64,000 bases of DNA from contig NC_134028.1 in the NCBI RefSeq assembly GCF_964204645.1, positions 20,496,153 through 20,560,152 on the forward strand. The letters are read 5' to 3'. The position numbers and the translations under genes are program-made. Below the pieces are notes generated by a model. That model was not told the DNA's origin, did no database searches, and worked only from the letters and a program-made list of their open reading frames with translations. Each line of letters starts with the position of its first letter. Position 1 is the stretch's first letter. Origin of the DNA: Tubulanus polymorphus. Lineage: Eukaryota; Nemertea; Palaeonemertea; Tubulaniformes; Tubulanidae. Below, in pieces: positions 48,062 through 59,052 of the stretch.

Positions 48062-48830
48062 ATGGCTTCGGTGTTAGACGTGAAAGATGAAACTAGGAAA
48101 AGATTTTCATATTTGAGTGTTTTGCGAGTTGATATCGATATTGTTTATAGGTAATTCGATTTTCAGACATATTTCCCGTTCGCATTGCTTTGTGGGAGAT
48201 TTTATAACAGTTGATTTACAGTCGGGCTCAGTTAAACCTCGTCTCAAGAGAGAAACCACTGTCGCAGTATTTAATACCGGCCGGACGCCTTCAGGTTTAA
48301 TTCACTCGTCTGTCAGAAATATCTCAGCGAACAAGAATGTAAAAAATGGTGTTCGTTGCCGTACAGCCAGACACAGCTGTTAGCGACAGCTGGAAGACAC
48401 GCCCACACATCGGTCACACCTACAGGTATCAGCTCTCTTACTGAACATGTCAAGTTGAAACTTCATATCTTTTTTCTGGCGCTTCTAAACTGTTTAATTT
48501 GTTTTGAACCGAATTACTTGTTATCGTTGAGATTGGGGTCTCGTGCAGTTGTTTGAGTGGAGGACTGGGAACCAAGAGGTCCCTAGATCGAAACCACATC
48601 TGGCGTTGGCTGTCGAGACACATGCATGGACTCAGCTCTGGTTACTCTGTCAGGTTGTGAGCCATAACAACCTATAAAAAGGCATTGGTCGTCTCTTAAG
48701 AACCACTAGGGTTACAGTGTTACTAGCTGCTGGGACGAAAAACTCTTCTTATTACATGCCAGATGGCGTTACGGCAATATAAACTTGTTCTATGTATTGG
48801 ACACCGTCTGAAACAACTGGAAGCTCGTAA
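48062..48830 (+). pseudogene. Gene B, unit 9: N-terminal exon, b1, SINE-broken HRM exon
   Basis: Counterpart of 12806-13567. The N-terminal exon starts ATGGCTTCGGTG but loses bases in TTTGAGTGTTTTGCG, so its hydrophobic segment is out of frame. Exon b1 is 48167-48425 (259 bases, shifted as in unit 4). The SINE-like copy lies at about 48528-48745. Confidence 0.5.
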
Positions 48831-48960
48831 GTATCACCTGCTAAGAGGTTCCCGGGTACTTGTAAGTAATTTCCGCACACCCCTTTCTGGAGAACTGTAA
48901 ACTGCGAATCGTCAATGAAATCAATACATCACTAAATTCATTTTTAATGCCAAAAGAATA

Positions 48961-50720
48961 AACCATTTTACAGTTGCTAGCCGCCATTTTGTTAGGGTAC
49001 TTTTGCCCCGTATTGTTGGGTCATTTTTTTCTCTTTTTTAAAAACTATCCGTGATGTGTATTGTATCATATTTCATCTGTCCATGGATGGATTTTGACAA
49101 CTTCAGCAACATTCAAACCGCGTGAATCTCTAGTTTTCAGTTATGTAAAAATCATTTCTCAAATTTACAACAATGCGACATGAGAGCGATATAAAAATCG
49201 GTGGTCAGTTTTTGCCGTGCGCATAGAAATCCAGGGTACTGAACTTTGAAGTTCGTTTTTTTCAGAAATAATTTTCTAAAAAATCCAAACATTTCAAGCA
49301 CTGTGCGCATAAACGCCCCCTTTCAGGTGAACTTTGAAATTTTAATATATCTTGCCTAGTTTTTTTCCTATGGCTCTTTAACTGCAGCGCGTGTATTGTC
49401 ATTCCGAGATTCGGCGCTGTTTTCATTGCGTGTATTTCAGTATATGGGTGTTATTTCTTCATTTTAACTACACTTGTCTCTACGGAAAATGGTTTTAATT
49501 GTTGGTACGAGTATCAGGTTTAAATATCACGTCGTTTATGCAATATAATAGGTCGAAGACATTAGAGGTGTTGGGGTTTAAGGGATTTTTCTGACCAGTT
49601 TTAGCAGCGAGACTGAGCGGCATTTTGATCACGCATTCGAAGTTGCGCGCGGGAAGAGAATATATAGGCCTATATTGAGATGGAAGAAGAAAAGAAATAT
49701 AACACTCAAAATCGAGTATGATATGATGACCATTTAAATCAGTAGTCTATCAATAAATTTACATAAAAATCTACTGAAATTAGATGGATGGAGAAGTGGT
49801 CAAAAAGCTGGACAAATGGGGTGGGGCAAATATTCAGCTACTTTCTATGAATACTTTCTATGAGTACACACAAGATTGATTAGATTGGGAAGAAAATATA
49901 GGAAAACTTTCTTGTTTTGGAGGTGAAATATCAAGTATCAAGTTCGAATGTCATACGCAGGTGATAAAAAGTAAAAAGTGACATCTACCATCACAAAAAC
50001 GCAAGAAGTGTGTGGATTGCATTTACAACAAAAGAGTGATATTTTGGGTTTTCTTGGGTGCATGTACGTAAGCCTCTGCCTGCCGTAAAAGCGGCTACCA
50101 TTACAGCCATTACGAACTAGCGCCGGAGAACGGAATACAGTATTAATGCCGTAATATTTAAACCTGATACTCGTACCAACAATTAAAACCATTTTCCGTA
50201 GAGACAAGTGTAGTGAAAATGAAGAAATAACACCCATATACTGAAATACACGCAATGAAAACAGCGCCAAATCTCGGAATGACAATACACGCGCTGCAGT
50301 TAAAGTGCCATAGGAAAAAAACTAGGCAAGATATCTTAAAATTTCAAAATTCACCTGAAAGGGGGTGTTTATGCGCACAGTGCTTGAAATGTTTGGATTT
50401 TTTAGAAAATTATTTCTGAAAATAACGAACTTCAAAGTTCAGTACCCTGGATTTCTATGCGCACGGCAAAAACTGACCACCGATTTTTATATCGCTCTCA
50501 TGTCGCATTGTTGTAAATTTGAGAAATGATTTTTACATAACTGAAAACTAGAGATTCACGCGGTTTGAATGTTGCTGAAGTTGTCAAAATCCATCCATGG
50601 ACAGATGAAATATGATACAACACACATCACGGATAGTTTTAAAAAAAGAGAAAAAAATGACCCAACAATACGGGACAAAAGTACCCTAACAAAATGGCGG
50701 CTAGCAACTGTAAAATGGTT
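48961..50720. mobile_element. 1.76-kb element with ~570-bp terminal inverted repeats
   Basis: Inserted in the second segmental copy only; the empty site is at about 13690-13705. It starts AACCATTTTACAGTTGCTAG and ends with the exact complement, flanked by TA on both sides. Arms 48961-49530 and 50151-50720 match closely; the ~620-base centre has no transposase ORF. This is a long-TIR, non-autonomous (MITE/fold-back) element. The TA flanks suit a Tc1/mariner-type integrase, but this is an inference. Confidence 0.85.
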
Positions 50721-50862
50721 TATTATTTATTTGCATTTTCAAGCACTGATACAAATTTGAATCGTATAGAACAAGGAAACGCGAAACCTACAGAATTAGA
50801 ACATACATCTTCTAGTATAATGCGATGCAGGTCAAATTATCCATCATTTCTAAATACTTTTT

Positions 50863-51394
50863 CTAGTTTTCTTTATTTTTTTTCAATGCATTTTTCAGAG
50901 ATTTCAAATTGTTTCTTAGATCTTTGGCATTTTTTCTTACGTAATCGATAATCAGCGATTTGCCTTGTTTTGACTGAAATACTTTCGCCAAAACGCTAGG
51001 TAGTTGTGAACCTTTTAACTTTAGATCGTCCAAGATCTTGCTGTTGACGATAGTTTCGCAATCCAATTTGCTCAGTGGTCCCGATATGGCCTTGCCGTAA
51101 TGTTCGACAGCAAGAGATGATACCTGTCGATGAAACCAAACACATAATTGAAAATGCTATTTCCCGGAAAGCCCTTTAAATACAATACTGAGATTATAAG
51201 AATTTTAAGAGGTTATAGTGAGTGTAGCTGCGATGGATTAACACACGTGATAGGATTGAAAAAACGCTTTTTGACTATACAGCGTTTTCTCTTTATAGAC
51301 AGATATTTACCTTGCGACATGTGCTTTCATCAATGGCATCGGTTGAAACCCAGAAAACCGCCAGAAAAACCACCAAAAAACTGATCAATTTCAT
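50863..51394 (-). CDS. Gene A copy 8: small secreted protein, intact
   Basis: Exons (leftward) 51311-51394 and 50863-51123, phase 0, 187-base intron, 114 residues. Same layout as copy 3, differing in SLAVEHYGK (His for Arg) and VFQSKQGKS (Ser for Leu). Signal peptide, Cys at DESTCRK and LDCE, basic C-terminal helix ending KKNKEN. TATA box 51591-51597. The 1.76-kb element begins ~140 bases beyond its 3' end, so it may lie in or near the 3' UTR. Confidence 0.87.
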
Positions 51395-51590
51395 GTTGTC
51401 TCCGGAAAACTGTAATCAGATCATAGAAATAGAGACTGGTTTCCGGCAGTGTCAGAACTGGAGACTGGTCCCCGGCTGTTTCAGAACTACAGATATCATG
51501 AGTGATCTTACCTGTTTAATGTGTGTTGAGATTTAACGTGATGTCAAAGCGACTGACGAATGTTTCATTTTGTCGATTGAATCATGCGAG

Positions 51591-51597
51591 TTTTATA
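51591..51597 (-). promoter_or_regulatory. TATA box of gene A copy 8
   Basis: TATAAAA on the minus strand at the conserved offset. Confidence 0.6.
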
Positions 51598-51839
51598 CAT
51601 ATTTTGGGCTGAATAATATTTGATCAGAAGTTGCTGAACGGCTTCACATTAAACATCCCACTCAGTAGATTTAATACCAACTATTTACAGGATCGAGATT
51701 CGATTATTTCTGCTTTGTTTAATCTGTCTGCATCTGTTTTTCTACTGTATATTGCTGGAAATTTGAAGGACGATGGAGGTTTTACATTTTCAATTCAACT
51801 GAACTTAGGTACTTTGTCCAGGACAGTGTAAATGGATCC

Positions 51840-52275
51840 TAGAAACAAGTCTAGAAGTGTGGAACTTGGTCAAAAACTGTAGAAGTAGGTCCAGAACTGG
51901 ATCTATTATGCGGCTTTCATGAATTATATTTATGGGCTTTCATGAATATTATTGAGCTTAGAAGTAGGCCTAGAAATGTGGACCTGGGTCCACAACTATG
52001 AAGTAGGTCCACAACTGTGAAACTGGGCCCACAACTGCAGAAGTAGGTTTAGAAGACAGTGTGGAACTGGGTAATCATGTCGAAGAAGTTCCAGATTACT
52101 GTGGACTGTAGAAGTATGTCCAGAAGTGTGGAACTGGGTCCACGTATAGAAGTGGGTCTAGAAGTGTGGAATTGGGTCCACAACTGTCGAATAGGTCCGG
52201 CACTGTATAACTGGATCGAAAACTGTAGAAGCAGGTCCAAAATTGTGTAACTGGATTCACAACTGTAGAAATAAA
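51840..52275. repeat. Degenerate ~40-bp minisatellite, unit 9
   Basis: Counterpart of 14900-15340 with more repeat units (GAAGTAGGTCCACAACTGTG type) and without the 205-base insert. Confidence 0.75.
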
Positions 52276-52679
52276 TCGACGAGAAGTCGTTCAATTTGAA
52301 GAATGAAAGTTTTACATATTTGATGGGCGCTGTGATAATATATAGATTAGGGAGTCTAAAATTCAGTTCAAAGATTAAAAATGAACTTATTTTGACAGCG
52401 GAAACCTACTGCTCGTCAGGCCATCTGGCGGGATAGCAACTTTGTATGTACCCCATTGTTTTAACACATTGAATATTGATAAAATCATTGATTGCACTGA
52501 TCACCAGTTAGGTTATATTCAAATCCACCATTAATTATTCGTATCAATTAGATGACAATGATAGGTTTAATCAAATCCCCTCTCTATTGGAAACAATACA
52601 AGTCATGTCTAGAAGTTTCTGCCACATTTTGAATTTGCCGAAAATCTGCATGATAAAAAATTGCAAAAACGGGAGAGAC

Positions 52680-53860
52680 TGAGGCAGTCTAGGGGTACCG
52701 TCTGACTAAGCCCCGGACGGTGTTGAGACAAAATGATGTTTAAACGCTGATAGTTGAGTTCACACTTGTCCCTAACGCTAACACGGTATTATCCCACGAG
52801 CAAACAAGCGATCAAACGTCATATTGTGTAACAAGATTATTTCGTTAATCATGTCATTCGAACGAAATGTTTTCGTGGGAACGGCATTTTTTTCATTCTA
52901 ACGAAAATTTCCTCGTAGGAACGACACGTTTTTCATTCCAGCGAAATGCTTGTTTTTTGATGGTAGGCGATTTCCCCTAACCCCTTAATCTATGAACGAG
53001 GTGGTCATACAGATTATTAAGGAGATCATTGCCATTTGTCAGTCAAAAACCGGTTCCGTGAATACCTAATACCCATTAATCCTCCTAATATATGTTACTA
53101 ACCCTTTATGTATAGAAAGTAGCCGAAATATTGTATGATTCTCATTTAGTTTCAATGAAAAGGTTGATTATAATAGAATGTTACCTGAATCGAGCATAAG
53201 ATTAACTACTTGTGGATCGATCACGGATTTGGAATTATAATCTAACACCCCAATGAAGTACCCCCTTTAAAATCACGTGAGCACCGCCCTTTACGTCCAT
53301 ACATGTATATGACATTCCGGTCGAAAACTCTGGTCGAGAATTCCTTCTTGTAAGAATAAATAAGGATATTTTTTCATCGTGTCACCTCCGGGGGCAAGGC
53401 AAAGCATACTGGTGATATATTACAACCAAACCCGACATAAACCGCAATCTTTAAAATCACCTTCATTTCACCTTGAAAAACTGCATTATACAATCGCATT
53501 TCAACAGTTCCTGCATTTGCGCAGATTTTTTTTTAGATCAATCTTGTTATTCAGAAAATCTTGACTATTTTTGCAGATCGAGTTCGATCAGGCGCAAGAT
53601 TGAATTCTACACTAGCTCTCAATCGAATAATTGTGTAATACAATGTGTAATCAGTTGTTATGACTTGCAACAGAATATGACGTTTGTCTAAATGATCGTG
53701 TGTTTGATCACGGGATATATACCGTATATACCGTGTAAGCGTTAGGGGACACGTGAACTGTGTAAACTAAAATACCAGTGTTAAAACATCATTTTGTGTG
53801 AACAACGTCCGGGGCTTATTCAGACGGTACCCCTAGACTTCATCGCCCCCTTCCCATTTA
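52680..53860. repeat. Palindromic junction between gene A copies 8 and 9
   Basis: Counterpart of 15552-16729, again with the GGGGTACCGTCTGA arms, a TTCGAACGAA-type array (52855-52950) and a decayed membrane-segment exon on the minus strand (~53377-53470). Confidence 0.85.
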
Positions 53861-54234
53861 AATTCATTAAATTTCCTCAGGTTTACAATTCATGAGCATA
53901 CAGATTTGTCGGCATGAATTCAAACCGTGGCAGAAACTTCAAGACATGACTTGGAGTATTTGCCATAGAGGTGATCTGATAAAACCGACCACTGCCATCT
54001 AATTAAAACAAAATAATTACTGGTCGGTTTAGATAGAATATAACTGGTGATCAATACAATCAATGATTTTATTGATATTCACTGCGTTAAAACAATCGAC
54101 GTAATGCGTTATTTTCGCCCATTCTCCCCAAATCAAACAAGTTCTCGTCGATTTATTGCAAATACAGAAAAAACACAGAATATGTAAGTCAAAACGTCCT
54201 TTTTTCAGGTTGAGACCCAATTCCGCAGTTTTGC

Positions 54235-54745
54235 CCATGAGTTCCACACTCCTGGACCAAGTTCCATAAAACGAGATTCTGTTCCACAGTTCCGGATCTA
54301 TTTCCACGTGTGGACCCAATTCTTCAGTTCTGCATGGACCCTCCAGTTGTAGACCCAGCTACGCAGTTCTGAATCTATTTCTACCGTTTTGGATCCAGTT
54401 CCACGGTAATGGAGATACGTCTACAACTTGGTCCCAGTTCCACAATTATGGTACTACTTCTACAGTTGTGGATCCAGTTCCAGCTGGACGCATTTCAACC
54501 ATGGTGGATCGGTTATATAGCTCTGGACCTGCTTCTACAGTTGTGGACCCTGTTCCACAGTTCTGGATCTACTTCTACAGTTTAAGACCTAGTTCAACAC
54601 TTCTGGACCCGTTTCTACAGTTGTTGGCCAAGTTCCACAGATGTGGACCTACCCCGACAGTTGTGGTCATGACTCCACACTTCTGGATTTGCTTATTTAG
54701 GATCCAGCGCCACAGTCCTGGACAAAGTTCCTAAGTTCGGTTGAA
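54235..54745. repeat. Degenerate ~40-bp minisatellite, unit 10
   Basis: Counterpart of 17085-17625, nearly identical. Confidence 0.8.
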
Positions 54746-55054
54746 TTTGACTCAAGAGTTTGAAAATGAGTTCATTTTCAATAAGTTGCCTCTCTGTGAA
54801 ATTGTGGAACTGTAGAACCGGAAGTAGTTCGTATGATATTTGAATCTAAAGTTTAAATCTAGTCTTTTACAATAATCAATTCATGTGTGCATAAAAAATA
54901 TGTCGAACCTCCATCGTCCTTCAAATTTCCAGCAATATAGAGTAGAAAAACAGGGCCAGACAGATTAAACAAAGCAAAAATAATCGAATCGATCCTGATA
55001 AATAGTTGAAATTAATTCAGCAACTTCTGATCAAATATTATTCAGCCAAAAATG

Positions 55055-55061
55055 TATAAAA
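55055..55061 (+). promoter_or_regulatory. TATA box of gene A copy 9
   Basis: TATAAAA followed by an untranslated exon ending at 55142 (CAG|GTAAGATC); the coding exon follows the acceptor at 55241-55243. Confidence 0.65.
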
Positions 55062-55258
55062 CTGGCAAGATTCAATCGACAAAATGAGACATTCGTCAGT
55101 CGCTTCAACAGTACGTTAAATCTCATTATACACATTATACAGGTAAGATCAATTATAATATCGGTAGTTCTGACACAGCTGGAAACGAGTATCCAGTTCT
55201 GACTGCCGGGAACAAGACTCTATTTTCTATGATCTGATTGCAGTTTTTCGGATACAAC

Positions 55259-55967
55259 ATGAAATTGATAAGTTTTTTGGTGGTTTTTCTGGCCGTTCTC
55301 TGGGCTTCAACCGATGCCATTGATGAAAGTACATGTCGCAAGGTAAATATCTTTTAGTCATATCACGTGTGTTAATCCATCGCAGCTACACTCCTGAACC
55401 TAAAGTCTACAAATCTCCTTGATCCTACGTGCAGTTGATATTACTTAGGGAAAGAAGATTAATTAACGTAAAAACCTCTCAGTATTTGAAACAAATCTCT
55501 GAAGATGAGTGGAAGTATTCCACCCGAAACGTTAGAATGAAATAACAACTGTTGTTTAAGATCTATATTGTGGGTTTTTACGCAGGGACTGGAAATAGTC
55601 TCAACTATTTATAACCTCTTCGTATAACCTCCTGATAATCGTGACATCAATGTTGTAATTTGAGGGTTCACCAGGAAAAACCATTTTCAATTACATTTTT
55701 ATTATATAGGTAGCATCTCTTGCTGTCGAACATTACGGCAAGGCCATATCGGGACCACTGAGCAAATTAGATTGCGAAACTATCGTCAACAGCAAGATCT
55801 TGGACGATCTAAAGTTACAAGGTTCACAACTACCTAGCGTTTTGGCGAAAGTCTTCAAGTCAACACAAGGCAAATCGAAGATTTTCGCTTACGTACGAAA
55901 CAATGTCAACGTCATTAGAAACAATTTGAAAACTTTGAAAGAAGCATTGAAAAAACTAGAAAACTAG
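55259..55967 (+). CDS. Gene A copy 9: small secreted protein, intact
   Basis: Coding exons 55259-55342 and 55710-55967 give a 113-residue protein identical to copy 4. The conservation of both exons, splice sites, TATA box and untranslated exon supports an expressed gene. Flanks differ from copy 4 by scattered substitutions and small indels, so the duplication is young or has been homogenised by gene conversion. Confidence 0.88.
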
Positions 55968-56154
55968 AAAATTCCATGCATAATGATCGATAATTCGAGC
56001 AAAATTGCATTTATACTAGAAGATGTATGTTCTAATTCTATAGATTCCGGGTTTCCTTGTTCTATACGATTAAAATTTATGTCAATGTTTGAAAACGCAA
56101 ATAAATAGTTTTTAGTCGGCATAAAATGAATGTAGTGATGTATTGATTTCATTG

Positions 56155-57447
56155 AGGTTAACATTACGGGTAAGGGAGTTAGTAGTGGGACGATCTTGCA
56201 TGCCAATTAACGCAAACGGGAGATTGTGAATGGAACCCGAGGATAAGTCTACAGAATTTATTCCAACCTGGGTGGATATAGCTGTTTGGATCCAGCCAAT
56301 GATTACATAATCAGTTAGACCAGGACGGCATTAAGAATCTTCAACTTATGACAACACAATTTTCAATTCAATTCAAAATTTATTCAGTAAATAATCATAT
56401 AAATGGTTGCGGCTTAATATAATAAAAAATTACAGCAAATGTATCAAAAATGTCAAACATACAGCGGATGGCTTAGTTCGCGTAGCATGCTTAAACTAAA
56501 TCGCCAAAATATTTATGATTGGACTAGTTTTCTTGTATCTATCTTTTCGACTCTTAATCAACAGGCCCTTTGCCTAAACTTTGCAATGGAAAGCGAGGTG
56601 ATCTAACCCGAATTTCACGTTTGTTTTAATGGTGTGCTCTAGATGGGAAAATCTGCGGGATGAACTCTTCAACGATATCATCAAAATATTCCCCAACATT
56701 AGAAGCCTCGACAAGGAACACCAATTAACCTACTACTTTCTTTCCATTTATTGGCCAAAATTGTAAGCAAATTCTTTAGATCAAGAGTTTAAGGCCTGAA
56801 TATCTAATTCCATATCTACCCATTTCGAGTGAATATTAAATTCGGTAACTTGCATTAATGTTAATTTTCTTTTCATTATCATTCTATGTATAAGTTTTAT
56901 ACATCATTTGTATGTACAAATTTTATATCATCCACAATCGTGTACGATTCCATGAATACTAAACATTGAATTATCTGTATTGTGGAATTTGAAACGCTAT
57001 CAATACCGACATGTTACTGAATCAATATTCACTGATGGCTTAATCAGGCCGCAAAACATATACTGCCTTGAAAATAGACGTTCGTCAGCAAAATATTGCA
57101 ATCGCGACCAGCCCATCGGTACAGAGATATCTTGCTGCAGAAATAGATATATCACTGTGACGTACATTGTTTTAATTTCTGAAATTCTTCATTAGAATAT
57201 TTGCATGTACTATCTCATTCGACTTTCCTGGAGGAACTTACTGCAGACCCCGATAATTGGAGGTAACTTGTACATCACATCGTGATGCAGTGGCGTTGGT
57301 GATGTCATAGAAGAAGATCACATTTGACTTAAAACTATGGCTGATGCAAAAAAGCAGCGAAAGCAATAAAATAACAAGAGTTACAGGTGTAGTTGACACA
57401 CTGATCAAATTTCATACCGAATTAACTGCCAATTCCTCCGATGGAAT
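56155..57447. other. Duplicated intergenic block
   Basis: Counterpart of 19005-20290, including the RT-like relic (56644-56766). No complete gene. Confidence 0.6.
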
Positions 57448-57565
57448 CACAAATAAGAATGATATCCAAAATGGCGGCAGTGTTATGTTGTGATTTGTTA
57501 TCGGTCTCATAATTCTTGGATAATTTATACGTTCATCTTCGATAACAACGTAGTCTACCAACTTC

Positions 57566-59026
57566 ATGATGGATTTAAAGCGACCGTTAACTGTCATGTG
57601 TATGGGAGGTAAATTTTCTGAAGATGATGTGATTATTTCGCTCGGAAATAGCATTTCTAATGTTCGAGCTATCCAAATAATGAAAATGGGTGAATGTAGA
57701 ATAACATTCACCAATGTAGAGTCCATGACAGCATTTGTTAGGAGTAATCCGAAGATAAATAATCGGCAAATTAAAACTTTTATGGTTGATGAATTGCCTA
57801 ATACTACAAATGTAACCATAAAAGACGCACCGGTTGAATTATCTGATGCGTTCATCGCCGCTCAACTGTCCAGATTTGGTAAAGTAGTTAATGGCAGCAT
57901 TCATCGTGGAAAGATAAAAAATACTGAGATTTTGAATGGGACGATATATGCAAAAATGATTGATGTAAAAGTTATAGTTCCAGTTGAGACGAAATTTGGT
58001 AAATTTGATGTTAGAATTTATTGCGACAATAACAAGACACAGTGCCGATATTGCGGAGGTACCGATCACCCATATTTCCGTTGTCTTTTGCGATCGCGGA
58101 AATTGTGCTTCAAGTGCAAAGCTGCAGATCATATGGCAGCGGATTGCACATTAGGCATTGTATGTTTTTATTGCCGGACTGAAGGACATAAAAAAACTGA
58201 TTGCCCTAAACTGCGGGAAGTACAGACGAAATTATTTACTGAGCCGGATTCGAACTCAACTAGTGATCTCAACTCCGATATAGTTGAATCCACGCCAACT
58301 GACGTCCATCCAGCGCCTGAGCAAACTCAACCACCCGTAGCTGAGGTGTGCTCAGCTGTCAAATCGTCTGAATGCCTGATAATCGGCGATTCGAACTGCC
58401 ACCGCCTTATATTCACTGATATCCCAAATAAAGTCCGTGTGAATGGGTTATCGGGTGCGACTGCTCGCGAAATTAGTCAACAACTGTTGAACCTTGACAA
58501 GTCATTAGTTCGTGAGGAAATAAAATCAGTAATTTGTCATTTGGGGACAAATGACATATCTCTCCAGAAAGAGGATCATGATCAAGTTATACTTGATATG
58601 ACAAAAGCTGTGAATATCCTTCTCGGCCATTTCCCATCTGCTAATATAAACATATCTAGCATCCTGCTTCGGAAGGGAAAAAGTAAAAACATAATGACAT
58701 TGAATGACGTCACATCCCTCGTAAACAGATTCATAAAGAAACTTTGTGATAACGAGAGCAGACTCCATTATATTGATAATGATAAAAAATTCCGCCCAGA
58801 TGGATCAGTGGTACGAATGCTATTTGATTCTACTGACACCAAGGGTGTACATATCGGTATTGATGGAGCAAAGGAACTGACGCGCACGTTTTTGGACGTC
58901 TTAGGCGTCAACGCTGAAGCGAGTAAAAAGAGACTACGCAGTCAGTCGTCGTCCTCGGGTAGTCCGAACAGTGTACAGGCGTGTAAAATTCTTGTTACGG
59001 GTGACTCACCGGTAACTGTTGTATAA
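57566..59026 (+). CDS. Retrotransposon ORF1: zinc-knuckle plus SGNH-esterase protein
   Basis: 486 residues, intact. The N-terminal ~150 residues are RRM-like in pattern (alternating FTNVESMTAFV segments). Three CCHC knuckles follow (CRYCGGTDHPYFRC, CFKCKAADHMAADC, CFYCRTEGHKKTDC; residues ~153-210). After a Pro/Thr-rich linker (210-270) comes an SGNH hydrolase fold: IIGDSNCH (nucleophile Ser), GLSGATAR, HLGTNDIS and D-TKGVHI (Asp-His pair). ORF1 proteins of CR1/L2-type elements often carry this esterase; they bind element RNA. A start at the second Met (57569) is also possible. Confidence 0.88.
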   Translation: MMDLKRPLTVMCMGGKFSEDDVIISLGNSISNVRAIQIMKMGECRITFTNVESMTAFVRSNPKINNRQIKTFMVDELPNTTNVTIKDAPVELSDAFIAAQLSRFGKVVNGSIHRGKIKNTEILNGTIYAKMIDVKVIVPVETKFGKFDVRIYCDNNKTQCRYCGGTDHPYFRCLLRSRKLCFKCKAADHMAADCTLGIVCFYCRTEGHKKTDCPKLREVQTKLFTEPDSNSTSDLNSDIVESTPTDVHPAPEQTQPPVAEVCSAVKSSECLIIGDSNCHRLIFTDIPNKVRVNGLSGATAREISQQLLNLDKSLVREEIKSVICHLGTNDISLQKEDHDQVILDMTKAVNILLGHFPSANINISSILLRKGKSKNIMTLNDVTSLVNRFIKKLCDNESRLHYIDNDKKFRPDGSVVRMLFDSTDTKGVHIGIDGAKELTRTFLDVLGVNAEASKKRLRSQSSSSGSPNSVQACKILVTGDSPVTVV

Positions 59027-59052
59027 TTTCTCTGTTTATCTCACAATATATA

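Larger units (their letters stand above)
45180..57447. repeat. Second copy of the large gene A/B segment
   Basis: From 46052 it matches 10764-20280 in order and orientation (offset about 35,240 rising to 37,157), and 62305-62570 continues the match of 20300-20625. The added length is a 1.76-kb element at 48961-50720 and, after 57447, the CR1 insertion. Its left extension 45180-46050 equals, inverted, block R at 9425-10355. Confidence 0.93.

Noticed and set aside
49938-50285. 115-codon minus-strand ORF
   Set aside because: Lies across the centre and right arm of the TIR element, without transposase motifs.
57412-57855. 147-codon minus-strand ORF and other minus ORFs across 57.5-60.7 kb
   Set aside because: Antisense shadows of retrotransposon ORF1 and ORF2, which carry clear domain motifs.
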